Made by a program: the position numbers and the translations under genes
Part shown: positions 6,892 to 15,253 of the stretch, one piece after another
How positions within the stretch are numbered: position 1 is the stretch's first letter
Layout of the letters: each line of letters begins with the position of its first letter
The notes under the pieces: model-generated
Databases searched by the model: none
What the model was told of the DNA's origin: nothing
The model's input: only the letters and a program-made list of their open reading frames with translations
Source of the DNA: Fidelibacterota bacterium
GTDB taxonomy: Bacteria > Fidelibacterota > UBA2242
Direction: 5' to 3'
Assembly (NCBI GenBank): GCA_030603165.1
Contig: JAUVYH010000011.1
Span: 1-35,129, forward strand
DNA: 35,129 bases

Positions 6892-8034
6892 TTAGTCTTC
6901 TATAATCCGCCGAACGGCTCGAATACTATGACGCCGATAGTTATTATAATTGGAATCTTGGGGATTAAAACTGTCGATTCGGACTCTTCCGGAGCAATGA
7001 ATAAACCGGTAATCACCGATATAAAGTCCCACGTGAGTGATCCGATCCGGATAAGGACTGAAGAATATCAGATCCGCGGGCTTCAGATTGTCAGGGAAAT
7101 TTGTTGTATCGACCGCCACGCCTTCAAACACCTGCATACTGGCGTCCCGCTGCAGGACATAGCCGTTTTGCCGGAAAACAATTTGAGTGAAACCGCTGCA
7201 ATCCATCTCTTTCGGCGAAGCGGCGCCCCAGATATAAGGTCGTCCAACTAATGAACAGGCTGTTTTGATCACATTTTCCGGAATAAGCGGATTTTTTAAA
7301 TAGTCCTCAAAATCCTGTAACGATTTGCTGCGGATATATCCTATTCGACCATCAGCGTAAGCGACTTTCGTCCATTTACGCCTCTTCTCAATTAGTTTAA
7401 ACCGGTTTCCCATCACCACATCGCTGACCGGCATGGATTTCTTCGTTGGTTTCGAATAGACAACGCCTTCCAGATCGACAAATACCACTTTCGGGCTATT
7501 TTCCCATTCCTCTTTAAAAGTTTTATCACCCTCGGTAACCCGGTCATCGGATACCCAGCCGAGATAACCATCATCGGTACGAACAAAATAAAAGTCGCGT
7601 TCTTTCTTCAAAATATCCAGCGGCAGTCCCCTTAATGTCTGGGTAACCATTTCTTCAGTTACTGATGGTCTGCGACGCAGAATGGCGATTGAATTTTTTG
7701 GAACGGCAAAAATAATACCGTCCATAACATCATCGGGAAGCAATTTTACATCCCTTTGAAAATGGATTACCGGAAGAGCGCTTTCTATTTTTCGATATAA
7801 TTCCGTTTGCGCCGGTTTATTGTCGGTCTCACCCCGCAGAATAAATTGATCCTCTTCAAACTGAGGTTCAATCAGCCAGACAGAGGTACGTTCATCGGGA
7901 CAATATTGTTTTTTAAGAGATTCTGAAATCGAATTAACCCGATTAAAAACATCGGTTGTATCGGCAAACAGAATCTGAAGAAAAATAAATGAAAATAATA
8001 CTAAATGTTTAAGATGTGAATGTTTTTTCAAGTC
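6892..8034 (-). CDS. NlpC/P60 cell-wall hydrolase with SH3-like domains
   Basis: Secreted cysteine peptidase that cuts peptide stems of peptidoglycan. Start taken as the TTG at 8034 (MKKHSHLKHLVLF...), since AGGAG lies seven bases before it and it begins a signal peptide; the frame stays open to a TTG at 8052. Two SH3-like segments (about 110-165 and 185-240, with YFVRTDDGYLGWV and TKVAYADGRIGYI) precede the C-terminal NlpC/P60 domain. That domain has Cys in MDCSGF (279), His in THVGLYIG (334) and a third polar residue in FIHCSG (346). About 380 aa is typical for a SH3-NlpC protein. Its 5' end touches repeat A copy 2, whose micro-insertion lies just upstream of the start. Confidence 0.88.
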   Translation of the reverse strand, partial: DLKKHSHLKHLVLFSFIFLQILFADTTDVFNRVNSISESLKKQYCPDERTSVWLIEPQFEEDQFILRGETDNKPAQTELYRKIESALPVIHFQRDVKLLPDDVMDGIIFAVPKNSIAILRRRPSVTEEMVTQTLRGLPLDILKKERDFYFVRTDDGYLGWVSDDRVTEGDKTFKEEWENSPKVVFVDLEGVVYSKPTKKSMPVSDVVMGNRFKLIEKRRKWTKVAYADGRIGYIRSKSLQDFEDYLKNPLIPENVIKTACSLVGRPYIWGAASPKEMDCSGFTQIVFRQNGYVLQRDASMQVFEGVAVDTTNFPDNLKPADLIFFSPYPDRITHVGLYIGDYRFIHCSGRVRIDSFNPQDSNYNNYRRHSIRAVRRIIED

Positions 8035-8046
8035 AAACTCCTGTTT

Positions 8047-8260
8047 TAGCAATTTTCCTCAATGAGACATTTTCCCCGAAGGGATTCTTAGAACGAGGCG
8101 AAAGTTTTATCCTATATAACGGCATTCTTTGATTTTGTAAATATATTAACCACCCCTTTTTCCCCTCCTTGTCAAGGAGGGGATTGAAGGGGAGGTTATA
8201 AACTTTAATTATAGAACATTTCTTTTGTCTCAAGAGACCTCCGGTAAGGCAATTTAGTAT
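8047..8260. repeat. Composite spacer repeat A, copy 2
   Basis: Runs TAGCAATTTT, (insertion), AAAGTTTTATCC, CTTTGATTTTGTAAATAT, the CCCC palindrome (8146-8198), AGACCTCCGGTAAGGCAATTTA. It matches the reverse strand of 1144-1479. It lacks the 150-bp block of copy 1 and carries its own insertion (8057-8100). It occupies the whole spacer between the S41 protease and NlpC/P60 genes, so any promoter of the latter must lie in it. Confidence 0.75.
8057..8100. repeat. About 44-bp micro-insertion with CCCCGAAGGG core
   Basis: Extra sequence between AGCAATTTT and AAGTTTTRTCC compared with repeat A copy 1. It contains TTTTCCCCGAAGGGATTC (8069-8086) and ends in GAACGAGGCG. The core word CCCCGAAGGG recurs in the window at about 10902 and 27398. 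Confidence 0.6.
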
Positions 8261-8270
8261 AAATAATTTA

Positions 8271-9926
8271 TTAGTAGGCATATCCAAGCGTTGTTTGATA
8301 TACGATCTCATCTACTATGACATTAAGGGCTTTTTCAATGACCGGATCGCTATCGAGATCATTTTTAATCCGTTCCGTCAAGCCACCGGCAAGAGTGGAA
8401 ATTTCACTGGTGAGACCGCGTTTGATATAAGACAAATTTGAATCGAAATCCGATACTTTCATCGAATCATATACAGCATAAAATGAAGCAAAGGGATTTC
8501 GGACAGATTTGAAATGCTCTTCTTTGAGCAATTCTTTTTCGATATCCCGTAATTTTTTCTCATTCTTTTTGTAATAGGAAAATCCGTCTTCATCCAGATA
8601 AGTCTCGAAATCATCAATGATCTTTTCATCAACTACAACCGGCGTTGAAATATCGCCTTGCTCCGATTTGTATTTGATCGCATAGGAATAAAACATATTC
8701 TGGCGCCAGAGTTCGCGGACATAATCCGGCAGCGCTTCCACTTTTACTTCAATATCAGGAACAATTCCCCCGCCACCTTTCAGCATGCGACCATTTTTCG
8801 AGTAGAACAATGTATCGCCGGAAACATGTTCTTCGACCAGTTCGGGATTATTCAGATAGTCCGGTTTCTGGATCAGTCTTCCGCTGGGAATATAATATTT
8901 TGCCGTCGTGATTTTCACCGAATGAGTCTTATCAATTCGAAATACTGTCTGAACCAGTCCTTTGCCGAAACTGGGCGCGCCGATGACGATGCCGCGATCC
9001 AGGTCCTGGATTACACCGGCGACGATCTCGCTGGCTGAGGCGCTGCCCCTATTCACCAACACGGCAATTTTTATGTCAGGTGACAAGTATGGTTTCTGAC
9101 GTGAAACAAACACTTTATTTGTAGCGGGAGTGCGTCCTTTTGTGAATAAAAGAGTATCTTTAGGCTCGGTAAATAATTCCGAAACAGCTAATGCTTCGGA
9201 TAATAGTCCTCCCGGATTCCCACGTAAATCCAGAATCAGCGCCTGAATGCGTTTATCCTCTTTTTTCAGCGAAGAAATTGCCTGGCGAACTTCCATCGAA
9301 GCGCCTTTTGAAAATCCTGACAGCCGGATATAAGCGATATGATCCTGCAGCATCCCACTATAGCTCACATCGTTTACACTGATATTATCTCGCTTCAGCG
9401 TATATTCGTTTAGTCCATGAACACCCGGTCTGCGAATCGTGAGCGTTACGGTTGTGCCGATTTTGCCGCGGATCATTTTTGCGGCTTTATTAAGATCAAG
9501 TCCAATTGTTGAAACGGAATCGACTTTCAGCACCTGATCACCGGGGAAAATATTCGCCCTGCTCGCCGGACTCCCCTCCATCGGAGAAATAACCGTCAAG
9601 GTATCTTTCCGCATACTGATACGCAGTCCAACGCCTCCATAACTACCTTTTGTTAAGGTTTCGAGAGGCTCTTTCTCATCTTCGGTCATAAAGATCGTGT
9701 AGGGATCCAACTCTTTCATCATTTTGCGGATGCTGGTCTCAACAAACTCTTCAGCCTTTATCGGATCGACATAATTCGTAAACAGCCGGCGATAGACTTC
9801 GTTATACAATCGAATAGAGTTTGATATTTCCTTATAGAGATTGGTTTTATTAACTGCAAAGATCACCGTTACTGAGATCAGTAAAATGATCAGTATTTTA
9901 GTATGTTGAGATTTAACGGTTTTCAT
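8271..9926 (-). CDS. S41 family C-terminal processing protease
   Basis: Exported serine protease (CtpA/Prc type) that trims periplasmic or envelope proteins. An N-terminal signal anchor (about 10-26) is followed by a PDZ domain (about 90-170, with GGVGLRISMRKDTL and SPASRANIFPGDQVL) and the S41 catalytic domain, with catalytic Ser297 in NRGSASASEI and Lys322 in SFGKGLVQ, 25 residues apart as in Prc. The C-terminal 150 residues form a helical, charged extension found in many FCB members; 551 aa fits that subgroup. It starts five bases after the tmk stop codon, with AGAGTGAG upstream, so the two are almost certainly co-transcribed. Confidence 0.93.
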   Translation of the reverse strand: MKTVKSQHTKILIILLISVTVIFAVNKTNLYKEISNSIRLYNEVYRRLFTNYVDPIKAEEFVETSIRKMMKELDPYTIFMTEDEKEPLETLTKGSYGGVGLRISMRKDTLTVISPMEGSPASRANIFPGDQVLKVDSVSTIGLDLNKAAKMIRGKIGTTVTLTIRRPGVHGLNEYTLKRDNISVNDVSYSGMLQDHIAYIRLSGFSKGASMEVRQAISSLKKEDKRIQALILDLRGNPGGLLSEALAVSELFTEPKDTLLFTKGRTPATNKVFVSRQKPYLSPDIKIAVLVNRGSASASEIVAGVIQDLDRGIVIGAPSFGKGLVQTVFRIDKTHSVKITTAKYYIPSGRLIQKPDYLNNPELVEEHVSGDTLFYSKNGRMLKGGGGIVPDIEVKVEALPDYVRELWRQNMFYSYAIKYKSEQGDISTPVVVDEKIIDDFETYLDEDGFSYYKKNEKKLRDIEKELLKEEHFKSVRNPFASFYAVYDSMKVSDFDSNLSYIKRGLTSEISTLAGGLTERIKNDLDSDPVIEKALNVIVDEIVYQTTLGYAY

Positions 9927-9931
9927 TCTAT

Positions 9932-10555
9932 TTACTCACTCTTTATTGATTTTACATGGTTCCATATCTCTTTGGATATTTCTTCAGAGGGACGGTTGCC
10001 ATCGATTATGACCATCCGTTCGGGTTCTTCCCGTGCCATGGCAATAAATCCTTCTCTTACCCTTTTATGAAAAGCTACGGCTTCCATTTCCAGCCGATCC
10101 AGATTTTTTTCGCCTAACCTTTGCAAACGCTCTTCCAACGAAATATCGAGAATAAATGTTTTATCGGGAATCAGGGATTCGGTAGCGACTGCATTCAATC
10201 GCTTTATAAATTCCAGATCGATTCCTCTTCCATAACCCTGGTAAGCGGTCGTGGAATCGTAGAACCGGTCGCAAATAACGATTTTCCCCGCTTTCAATGC
10301 CGGGATAATCGATCGCATCGTCAATTGATACCGGCTTGCTGAATAAAGCAGCAATTCCGTTATAGGCAACATGCTGCTATGATCTTTATCCAGTAAAATG
10401 TCCCTGATTTTTTCACCAATCCGGGTTCCGCCGGGTTCACGGAATAGCCGATATTCAATCTTTTCCTGATCAAGGCGGCGAATTAACTCATTGATTTGAG
10501 TTGTTTTTCCCGAACCATCGATCCCTTCAAATGTAATTAAAATTCCTTTATTCAT
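9932..10555 (-). CDS. tmk: Thymidylate kinase
   Basis: Phosphorylates dTMP to dTDP with ATP in the cytosol, the last step specific to dTTP synthesis. It has the P-loop FEGIDGSGKTTQ (9-20), FREPGGTRIGEKIR, the DRFYDSTTAYQGYGRG block with the DR(F/Y) signature, a short LID region (SLEERLQRLGEKNLDRLE) and 207 aa, all normal. First gene of a two-gene unit with the S41 protease; a repeat-rich spacer lies upstream. Confidence 0.95.
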   Translation of the reverse strand: MNKGILITFEGIDGSGKTTQINELIRRLDQEKIEYRLFREPGGTRIGEKIRDILLDKDHSSMLPITELLLYSASRYQLTMRSIIPALKAGKIVICDRFYDSTTAYQGYGRGIDLEFIKRLNAVATESLIPDKTFILDISLEERLQRLGEKNLDRLEMEAVAFHKRVREGFIAMAREEPERMVIIDGNRPSEEISKEIWNHVKSIKSE

Positions 10556-10800
10556 AACACTGAAGTTTAAGACACTCCGACATAGAAGGCAATTTAAAAG
10601 TAATCCTAATTCTTATAAATAATCCTCATGATTTTTCATCACAACGAAACATGAAAGTTACCCCAGAGATCAGGAGATAAACAGAGAATGAAATTGGAAA
10701 CTGGAAATTTGAAATTGGGGATTCCAACTACTAATTACTATCTTCCAAACCAGAATAAAAAAAATTCAATTATTGATCTTCCGTCCTCCGTTTTCCGCTT
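10556..10800. other. Spacer upstream of tmk, no gene seen
   Basis: AT-rich. It contains a run of GGAAATTTGAAATTGG-like words (about 10690-10725) that also occur at 27058-27080 and 27376-27400 and are probably decayed repeat. No reading frame or RNA gene is recognisable. Confidence 0.4.
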
Positions 10801-10867
10801 GCCCTGTGAAATGCCTGTCCAGTAGGGAAGAATGACCGTATCAGGGCGAAGCATATTTCACCGGGGC
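10801..10867. mobile_element. 67-bp palindromic element (GCCCTGTGAAATGC ends)
   Basis: GCCCTGTGAAATGC at the left pairs with GCATATTTCACCGGGGC at the right. The centre, CCTGTCCAGTAGGGAAG...ATCAGGGCG, has a second short inverted pair. Its size matches the TTTACCC family, but the ends differ. Confidence 0.6.
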
Positions 10868-10883
10868 TTTCCATCCTCCCTAT

Positions 10884-11112
10884 ACCCTAACCTGGACAAG
10901 CCCCCGAAGGGGCAGGCAGAGCCAAAAAATGACAACAATATTTTATAAACGCAGAGGCGCAGAGGACGCAGAGAATTATTAAATGTATAACAAACATGTA
11001 TCCAAACCGAAACCGCTGATACATTTAAGACAAACACTTTTTGGAAAAAGTTTTCCGATAAACTCTGCGTATCTTTGCGATCTTTGTGTCTCTGCGTTAA
11101 AATCTTCTTTAT
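10884..11112. repeat. Composite spacer repeat B, copy 2 (without E4/E3)
   Basis: Left arm ACGCAGAGGCGCAGAGG... (10949-10973), core AATTATTAAATG...TTTTCCGATAA (about 10974-11062), right arm CTCTGCGTATCTTTGCG... (from 11063). The core has no CCCCGTG element, so the site GATAAACTCTGCG is the unfilled state for copies 1 and 3. The left flank has a 15-bp extra block (10903-10917). Downstream to 11277 there is AT-rich sequence with no gene seen. Confidence 0.85.
10903..10917. repeat. 15-bp micro-insertion with CCCCGAAGGGG
   Basis: Copy 3 of repeat B reads GGACAAGCC-AGAACCAAAAA; this copy reads GGACAAGCC-CCCGAAGGGGCAGGC-AGAGCCAAAAA. The added bases form the palindrome CCCCGAAGGGG (10902-10912) plus CAGGC. 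Confidence 0.65.
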
Positions 11113-11277
11113 CACTTCTAACATTTTTTTACTAAAGTTGAAACATGCTTTTTACCGTCGAGAACTCAAAATTTTCTTTACAAAAAAACAAGAATTTGAG
11201 AATTAAGGAACTATACCTTTCGTATAATTCGTGGATACTTTCATATAATCCGAACTACGTTGCGTAAAATGTCGATA

Positions 11278-11964
11278 TCAATCACCTTTACGCAATTCTT
11301 TCGGCAGAAAACGGTAACTGAGGTAAAGAAACGGCGTATCGATTGCCGCTACAATAATTTTTAACAAATAGGTTGAAATGACGATTTGCAGAACAATTTT
11401 GAAAGGAAATATTCCGATAAAGGCAATCAATGAAAAAATCAGGGAATCGATCAACTGACTGGTCCACGTCGAAGCATTATTGCGCAGCCACAACATCCGG
11501 CTTTTGGTTTTAGCTCGAATAAAATGATAAATCCAGATGTCATGCAGCTGGGATATTAAATAAGCCACCATAGATGCAAATACAATACGAGGCGCAAAGG
11601 AAAAAATCGTTTTCATTCCTTCATTCACGGTATCAAACTCTGACGGCTTTATCAATAAAATAAATTGGGAAGTGAGCAGATAGAAGATAGCGGCAAAGAA
11701 CCCGATGAATACTGCTTTTCGCCCCTCTTCCTCTCCATAATGTTCACATAACAGATCAGTCGTCAGGAAAATGGCGCCATAGGTAATATTGCCTCCTGTA
11801 GCGCTGATCCCAAACAGAGTAAATTGTTTCGTCACAAAAATATTCGCCAGGACAATGCAAACAGCAATAAAGGCATAAAGCCAGTGCTTTCCCATTCGAA
11901 ATGTAAACAATGTCGCGCTTAACACAACAAGGATCATTAAAAAAAATATCAGCTCATTCGGCAT
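11278..11964 (-). CDS. yhhQ: Queuosine precursor transporter (YhhQ/DUF165 family)
   Basis: Inner-membrane importer of queuine precursors (preQ0/preQ1) for tRNA modification. Six or so membrane segments over 228 aa are evident. The family blocks NIFVTKQFTLFG and GNITYGAIFLTTDLLCEHYG (58-77) lie after the second segment, and NNASTWTSQLIDSLIF with its conserved polar residues in the fifth. I looked for a preQ1 riboswitch upstream (11965-12213) and saw none; that spacer holds a palindromic element. No other queuosine gene is in the window. Confidence 0.9.
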   Translation of the reverse strand: MPNELIFFLMILVVLSATLFTFRMGKHWLYAFIAVCIVLANIFVTKQFTLFGISATGGNITYGAIFLTTDLLCEHYGEEEGRKAVFIGFFAAIFYLLTSQFILLIKPSEFDTVNEGMKTIFSFAPRIVFASMVAYLISQLHDIWIYHFIRAKTKSRMLWLRNNASTWTSQLIDSLIFSLIAFIGIFPFKIVLQIVISTYLLKIIVAAIDTPFLYLSYRFLPKELRKGD

Positions 11965-12024
11965 AAATAACTCTTATTGAATAAAATAGTGAGTCCACTA
12001 AAAAAATTTAAAAATCCAGAAAAG

Positions 12025-12131
12025 GAAACCGTTGAAACGGTTGAAAGGGTAGTGTTGTGTAAGGTTAACCCCCGACTTAAGTCGGGGGTTAATAATAACT
12101 TATCTGATGCAATAACTGTTTCAATAGTTTC
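12025..12131. mobile_element. Palindromic element with a perfect 28-bp palindrome in its centre
   Basis: Outer arms GAAACCGTTGAAACGGTT (12025-12042) and AACTGTTTCAATAGTTTC (12114-12131) pair at 14 of 18 positions. Inside sits the perfect palindrome TTAACCCCCGACTTAAGTCGGGGGTTAA (12065-12092). The two layers may be one small element inside another. It fills the spacer between accA and the transporter gene. Confidence 0.65.
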
Positions 12132-12213
12132 TGAATATTTCTTAATATAATTCTTCACCCTTTCTCAAGCAGACTCAATAGTTAAAAAAATAATTGAAAT
12201 CACGGGTCAAAGG

Positions 12214-13173
12214 TCAGTCTTCGTCCCAGCTACCCATTTTGGAATATTTTTCAATCCGGAGTCGAATTAATTCATCGATCGGAATAGCGCTCAATTCATC
12301 TATATTGCGCAAAATACTCTCTTTTAAGACCCTTGCGGTTTCGTCAGGATTGCGGTGAGCGCCGCCATCGGGTTCCTGAATGATTTCGTCTGCAATTCCA
12401 AGGTCTTGCACATCCCGTGCGGTTACTTTCATGGATTCCGCTGCAATATTGGCTTTACCCGCATCACGATAAAGAATCGATGCGCATCCCTCAGGACTGA
12501 TAACCGAAAACCAGGTATTTTCCAGTAAAACAAGGCGATCGCCAACACCAATTCCCAGTGCGCCGCCGCTGGCGCCTTCTCCGATAATGACGACGAGAAT
12601 AGGTGTTTTCAGGCGACTCATTTCGAACAGGTTTTTAGCAACCGCTTCAGCCTGTCCCCGCTCTTCAGCGCCAATTCCGGGATAAGCGCCGGGCGTATCG
12701 ATAATTGAGACAACGGGTTTATGAAATTTTTCAGCCAACTTCATCGCCCTAAGCGCCTTGCGGTATCCTTCCGGATGAGGCATACCGAAATTTCTGTATA
12801 GATTATCCTTTGTATTTTTACCCTTTTGATGACCAATTATGACCACTTTGTGTTTATCGATTGTGGCAAATCCCGCGATAATCGATTTATCATCGGCAAA
12901 ATTGCGATCACCATGAATCTCAATAAAATCAGTACAGATTTTCTCCAGATAATCATTGGTATAGGGACGTTCGGGATGCCGCGCTAACTGAACACGCTGC
13001 CAGCGATTTAAATTTGAATATGTTTTTTTTATGAGTTTGCGGAGTTTCTCTTCCAGTTTGCGAATTTCATCATCCAAATCGACCCCGTTTACCGAGGATA
13101 GTTCCCGCATCTCCTCGATCTTTTGTTCGAGCGCAAAAATTGGTTTCTCAAAATCAAACATTAATTTAGTCAT
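12214..13173 (-). CDS. accA: Acetyl-CoA carboxylase carboxyltransferase, alpha subunit
   Basis: Half of the carboxyltransferase that moves CO2 from carboxybiotin to acetyl-CoA, the first step of fatty-acid synthesis; it needs AccD, which is not in the window. The family blocks HPERPYTNDYLEKICTDF, ELHGDR-like EIHGDRNFADD, GMPHPEGYRKALR, DTPGAYPGIGAEERGQ, IGEGASGGALGIGVGD and SPEGCASILYRD are all present, and about 319 aa is normal. I chose the ATG at 13173 (MTKLMFDFEKP); an ATG at 13191 would overlap the preceding gene. Located 10 bp after the sugar-transferase gene, as last member of the purE-rfbD series. Confidence 0.95.
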   Translation of the reverse strand: MTKLMFDFEKPIFALEQKIEEMRELSSVNGVDLDDEIRKLEEKLRKLIKKTYSNLNRWQRVQLARHPERPYTNDYLEKICTDFIEIHGDRNFADDKSIIAGFATIDKHKVVIIGHQKGKNTKDNLYRNFGMPHPEGYRKALRAMKLAEKFHKPVVSIIDTPGAYPGIGAEERGQAEAVAKNLFEMSRLKTPILVVIIGEGASGGALGIGVGDRLVLLENTWFSVISPEGCASILYRDAGKANIAAESMKVTARDVQDLGIADEIIQEPDGGAHRNPDETARVLKESILRNIDELSAIPIDELIRLRIEKYSKMGSWDED

Positions 13174-13183
13174 AATATTCCGT

Positions 13184-15253
13184 CTATACATTCAAAATGG
13201 CTTTTAATATAATTTCCACATCAAGAAATAGAGAATGGTTTTGCATATAATAATATTCGTAGTTTGGCTTGTCAATCTCATTGGGTTGGTGGGTTTCCTG
13301 CAACTGGAAAAGTCCCGTAAGCCCCGGTTTACAGCGCAGACGGCGGATATGCGGATTAGCAGATAATAATTCACTGCCGACTATACTCATATCGCCTTTT
13401 ATAATTGAAAACAGGAGGGGAAATCGCTCGATGGTCGGGTGGGCGTAATTACCGTTTCGTTTTTTAAATATCAATCCCGAAAATATTGTCCCCTCCTTAC
13501 CTATAAACTTCTTGCGGTTGAAGTGATATCCGGTCGTCAAGGCATAAGGGATTATAACCGGTGACAATACGATCAATCCTAACAGGGAAAATACAAAATC
13601 AAAGACTCTTTTAGAAAAACGATTACCCATCCTGAAAAAATTATAATCCACCTCGATCAGGGGAATATCTTCTATTTTTTCAACGCTGGATTTACCTATG
13701 ATATAGTCCAGATGTTTTGGGACAATCTTAATATTTATGCGCACTTTTTTATTTCGATCAAGGATATTCAGGATATCATCATTACTGAACTGGTCGGTTG
13801 TAAAAATGATTTCAGTGGCTCTATGAATCCGGATAATTTCACCGAGATCATCTATAACCCCGAGAAAGGGAAAACCAAAAGTACGTTTCACGGCAAACTT
13901 TTTATCAACAAAGCCGAGAATTTCAAAGCCATGCTCGATATGACTCTGTAATTTCTTAGCAATTCGTTCGCCCTCATCACCGGTTCCGGCAATGATCGTA
14001 CGTCGTGACAACAACGCTCTTGACAGTGGCGACTTTGGTGAAATAATCCGTCTTCGCTGCAGATATAGTAAGAATATCCTCCACCCCGGTAAAAAGAGCA
14101 TGACAATAATAAAACTCCAGATGATCAAATGCGGTGAATAAATAAAACCCTTAAATACAAAGTAAAAGATCAATGATAATATAAAACTTAACAAAGACGC
14201 TATAGCCGCTCTTGAATACGACAATTCCCTGTGGTCATAAAGACCAATCGTATAACCGGTTCCCAGCCACAGTAAAACGTAGAATATCAGCATCGATATC
14301 AGTACTGAATAACCAGGCAGAGGTCGTAATTGCAGTTGATGGGCAACGAGTATTGCCGCTGTAACAGCAACTCCGTCAACCAGCATTATGATATGTTTCC
14401 GGAAGAAGCGTCCTATTAGGGAAATAGAACCTCTCGTAAGAATTCCAAATTGAAACAATATATCCAGAAAAATGGAAGAACTCTTGCTGAAATGTTTTTT
14501 GACAAAGATATCCATCGCTTTATAAAACGTGATAAAATTATCAAAACTGGCAGATTTGGCGCTTTCGCCCTTATAATGGATAATTTTAGTATAAGGAACG
14601 TAGTAAATCTTCCAGCCCGCTTCTTTTATGCGATAACAGTAATCCAGATCTTCGCCGTACATGAAGAAAGTTTCATCGAGACCCTTAATTTTATCCCAAA
14701 CCTCCCGCCGAAACATCAAAAAGGAGCCGCTTATCGCATCGACTTCTATTAATTTGTCAGGATCGACATAAGTAAGGTTGTATTTACCAAACATCTTCCC
14801 TTTAGGAAATAGACGGCTCAATCCAAGCAATTTGGGTAATGCAACAAACGGCGTCGGAAAACTTCTTCGACAGGCTAACTGGAGTGTTCCATCGGCATTT
14901 AAAATTTTACAACCGGCAGCGCCTGCATCCGGCACAGATTCAAAAAAGTCAATCATAGTACTAATCGTATCTTCCTGAATCATGGTATCCGGGTTCAGCA
15001 GCAGCAAATAGTCGCCTTTTGAAATCTCCAGCCCCTGGTTACATGCAGCTGCGAATCCCCGGTTCGTATCATTTTCAATTAATTTAATATCGGGGAATTT
15101 ATATTTGATAATTTCATTGGTGCCATCAACGGAATCATTATCAACTACAATGATCTCGTGCTCGATATTATTCAGAGAATTTTTCAGCGATAGAATACTC
15201 TGCTGGAGAAATTCTTTGACATTGTAGCTAACGATAATAACCGATACTTTCAT
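13184..15253 (-). CDS. Fusion: GT2 glycosyltransferase + WbaP/WcaJ-like sugar-phosphate transferase (degenerate active site)
   Basis: Residues 1-250 are a GT2 rhamnosyltransferase-like domain (VSVIIVSYN, VVDNDSVDGT, LLNPDT, FFMYGEDLDYCYRIKEAG). Four membrane segments follow (about 287-395), then a nucleotide-binding-like domain (RTIIAGTGDEGERIAKKL, 418-520), then the membrane-bound sugar transferase domain (KRVFDFVFSLLGLIVLSP, 548-565; KPGLTGLFQL, 642-651). In that last domain the catalytic Asp-Glu pair before PQLFN is Glu609-Arg610, and the GPR after GDMSLV is GSE (626-628). The stretch between them and the first helix is short. The transferase part may therefore be inactive or changed. The start codon overlaps the preceding stop (TGATG), indicating coupled translation. 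Confidence 0.85.
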   Translation of the reverse strand: MKVSVIIVSYNVKEFLQQSILSLKNSLNNIEHEIIVVDNDSVDGTNEIIKYKFPDIKLIENDTNRGFAAACNQGLEISKGDYLLLLNPDTMIQEDTISTMIDFFESVPDAGAAGCKILNADGTLQLACRRSFPTPFVALPKLLGLSRLFPKGKMFGKYNLTYVDPDKLIEVDAISGSFLMFRREVWDKIKGLDETFFMYGEDLDYCYRIKEAGWKIYYVPYTKIIHYKGESAKSASFDNFITFYKAMDIFVKKHFSKSSSIFLDILFQFGILTRGSISLIGRFFRKHIIMLVDGVAVTAAILVAHQLQLRPLPGYSVLISMLIFYVLLWLGTGYTIGLYDHRELSYSRAAIASLLSFILSLIFYFVFKGFIYSPHLIIWSFIIVMLFLPGWRIFLLYLQRRRIISPKSPLSRALLSRRTIIAGTGDEGERIAKKLQSHIEHGFEILGFVDKKFAVKRTFGFPFLGVIDDLGEIIRIHRATEIIFTTDQFSNDDILNILDRNKKVRINIKIVPKHLDYIIGKSSVEKIEDIPLIEVDYNFFRMGNRFSKRVFDFVFSLLGLIVLSPVIIPYALTTGYHFNRKKFIGKEGTIFSGLIFKKRNGNYAHPTIERFPLLFSIIKGDMSIVGSELLSANPHIRRLRCKPGLTGLFQLQETHQPNEIDKPNYEYYYMQNHSLFLDVEIILKAILNV

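Noticed and set aside
8162-8182. Rho-independent terminator (CCCCTCCTTgtcAAGGAGGGG)
   Set aside because: The stem is strong but no T-run follows on either strand, and the same palindrome family recurs in another spacer as part of a mobile repeat.
8033-8311. ORF between the NlpC/P60 and S41 genes on the minus strand
   Set aside because: It lies in repeat A copy 2, has no family-like text, and includes translated palindrome sequence.
10858-11124. ORFs in repeat B copies (also about 20634-21074 and 2433-2881)
   Set aside because: The same translated words occur because the DNA is repeated; codon content is that of non-coding repeat and frames are broken by insertions.
11965-12213. preQ1 riboswitch upstream of the queuosine-precursor transporter
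   Set aside because: I looked for the preQ1-I pseudoknot pattern and saw only palindromic element sequence; a covariance-model search would be needed to exclude other classes.
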